Below are positions 63,271 through 64,000 of a stretch of 64,000 nucleotides of DNA, one piece after another. How positions within the stretch are numbered: the first letter of the stretch is position 1; each line of letters opens with the position of its first letter. Source of the DNA: Carboxylicivirga agarovorans (lineage in GTDB: Bacteria; Bacteroidota; Bacteroidia; Bacteroidales; Marinilabiliaceae). The notes beneath the pieces are model-generated. The model did no database searches. It was given only the letters and a program-made list of their open reading frames with translations, and was not told the origin of the DNA. The stretch is from contig NZ_JBNGPA010000003.1 of assembly GCF_050589845.1 (NCBI RefSeq), forward strand, positions 186,001 to 250,000. Direction: 5' to 3'. A program made the position numbers and the translations under genes.

Positions 63271-64000
63271 TTAAATTCCTAATGCCTGTCCACCACCAAT
63301 CTGAATGGTTTCAGCAGTGATAAATGAAGCATCTTTGCTTGCTAAGAAAGCAACAACAGACGCAACTTCTTCAGGCTGACCTAAACGACCTAGCATGATG
63401 TTGTTCTTCCATGAAGCAAACACTTCTGGTTTAGTCGACTTAATCTGCGCATGAAACGGTGTATCAATCGTACCTGGTGATACTGCATTTACACGAATCT
63501 GGTACTCAGCCAAATCTTTAGCTAACGCACGGGTAATGGCATGCACACCTGCTTTTGATGTGCCATAAATACCTGCTCCCGGACCACCTGCATTCCATCC
63601 TGCATTCGATGTATAGTTAATAATTGAAGCGTTATCGCTTTTCTTAAGGAATGGAATAGCTGCACGTGAAGCAAAAAATACGGAGTCCAGGTTTAAAGCC
63701 ATTACAAAACGGTAGAACTCAGTGGTCATTTCTTCAAAGCGCTGACGACCACCTAAACCACCGGCGTTATTAACCAACACATCGATACGTCCATATTTTT
63801 CACCAACAGCTGTTATATTTTTTGTAACAGCTTCCTCATTGGTTACATCAAAACCATAATATTCAGCGGTAATACCTTCAGCAGTCAATTCTTTTACTCT
63901 TTCTGCTCCAGCCTCATCTTCAATACCATTTAAAACTACTGTATAGCCGTCTTTACCTAAACGTTTTGCTACCTCAAATCCAATACCACCAGTCGCACCA
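63271..64000 (-). CDS. SDR-family reductase, probable DEH reductase, N-terminus outside window
   Basis: About 243 residues in frame from the window edge: GATGGIGFEVAKRLGKDGYT (cofactor-binding TGxxxGxG; only the first few residues are missing), NNAGGLGGRQRFEEM, YTSNAGWNAGGPGAGIYGTS with catalytic Tyr and Lys in YGTSKAG, and VNAVSPGTIDTPFHA. Intact SDR. Its place before KdgK and Eda in an operon with PL6 and PL7 lyases fits the reductase that turns 4-deoxy-L-erythro-5-hexoseulose uronate (DEH) into KDG. It is not of KduD type (different C-terminus, ending IQIGGGQALGI), so it is not a duplicate of the broken gene at 56.9 kb. Substrate is inferred from context. Confidence 0.85.
   Translation of the reverse strand, partial: GATGGIGFEVAKRLGKDGYTVVLNGIEDEAGAERVKELTAEGITAEYYGFDVTNEEAVTKNITAVGEKYGRIDVLVNNAGGLGGRQRFEEMTTEFYRFVMALNLDSVFFASRAAIPFLKKSDNASIINYTSNAGWNAGGPGAGIYGTSKAGVHAITRALAKDLAEYQIRVNAVSPGTIDTPFHAQIKSTKPEVFASWKNNIMLGRLGQPEEVASVVAFLASKDASFITAETIQIGGGQALGI

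Overview
The window is chromosomal DNA of a Bacteroidota bacterium. It has three SusC/SusD pairs, a one-protein hybrid two-component regulator, a FecR/ECF-sigma pair, Lol-type lipoprotein signals, and four proteins ending in type IX secretion (T9SS) C-terminal sorting domains. Alginate lyases plus several sulfatases point to a marine or algae/animal-associated member, for instance Marinilabiliales-like; that placement is inference. All confident genes read on the minus strand, so transcription runs from high to low coordinates. The only plus-strand gene proposed is one small ORF at 32.8 kb. No tRNA, rRNA, CRISPR array, insertion sequence or phage gene was seen.

Layout from right to left, in transcription order. 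(A) 55.6-64.0 kb, alginate catabolism: a reductase of the SDR family (cut by the window edge), a TSUP permease, KDG kinase, KDPG aldolase, a two-domain PL6 lyase, a sugar isomerase-like lipoprotein whose end is fused to a broken kduD remnant, and a PL7 lyase. Together they would cut alginate to unsaturated uronate, reduce it to KDG, phosphorylate it and split it to pyruvate and glyceraldehyde 3-phosphate. (B) 33.9-55.2 kb, a sigma/anti-sigma-controlled PUL: ECF sigma, FecR, SusC with an STN signalling domain, SusD, a LamG/PKD lipoprotein, a BNR-propeller/PKD protein, a DUF3472-type lipoprotein, three Cys-type sulfatases, an M60-like metallopeptidase and a GH109-type protein. M60 plus GH109 plus sulfatases suggests sulfated O-glycoprotein (mucin-like) breakdown. 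(C) 32.99-33.93 kb, a gene-free gap with an unusual 11-bp-periodic repeat and a perfect 17-bp inverted repeat.

(D) 13.7-32.5 kb, the most unusual region: a GntR-type DNA-binding mini-protein, a phosphoesterase/PQQ-propeller lipoprotein, SusC/SusD, two uncharacterised lipoproteins, a secreted GHL10 (DigH/YddW-like) glycosidase, two TolB-like propellers, a secreted N-acetylmuramoyl-L-alanine amidase and a propeller-like T9SS protein. Amidase plus a DigH-like glycosidase is the enzyme pair needed to strip and then cut peptidoglycan glycan strands, so this looks like a peptidoglycan (murein) utilization locus. A GT-N3-AC motif of the GntR operator type recurs upstream of the regulator, of susC and of the last gene, which suggests one regulon. 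(E) 1-13.4 kb, an HTCS-controlled PUL: hybrid sensor, an unlisted 37-residue membrane protein, SusC, SusD, a GH128 beta-1,3-glucanase-like lipoprotein, a T9SS carbohydrate-binding-like protein and a GH2 beta-galactosidase-like enzyme cut by the window start.

Functions are read from motifs and remembered family features; no database search was possible.
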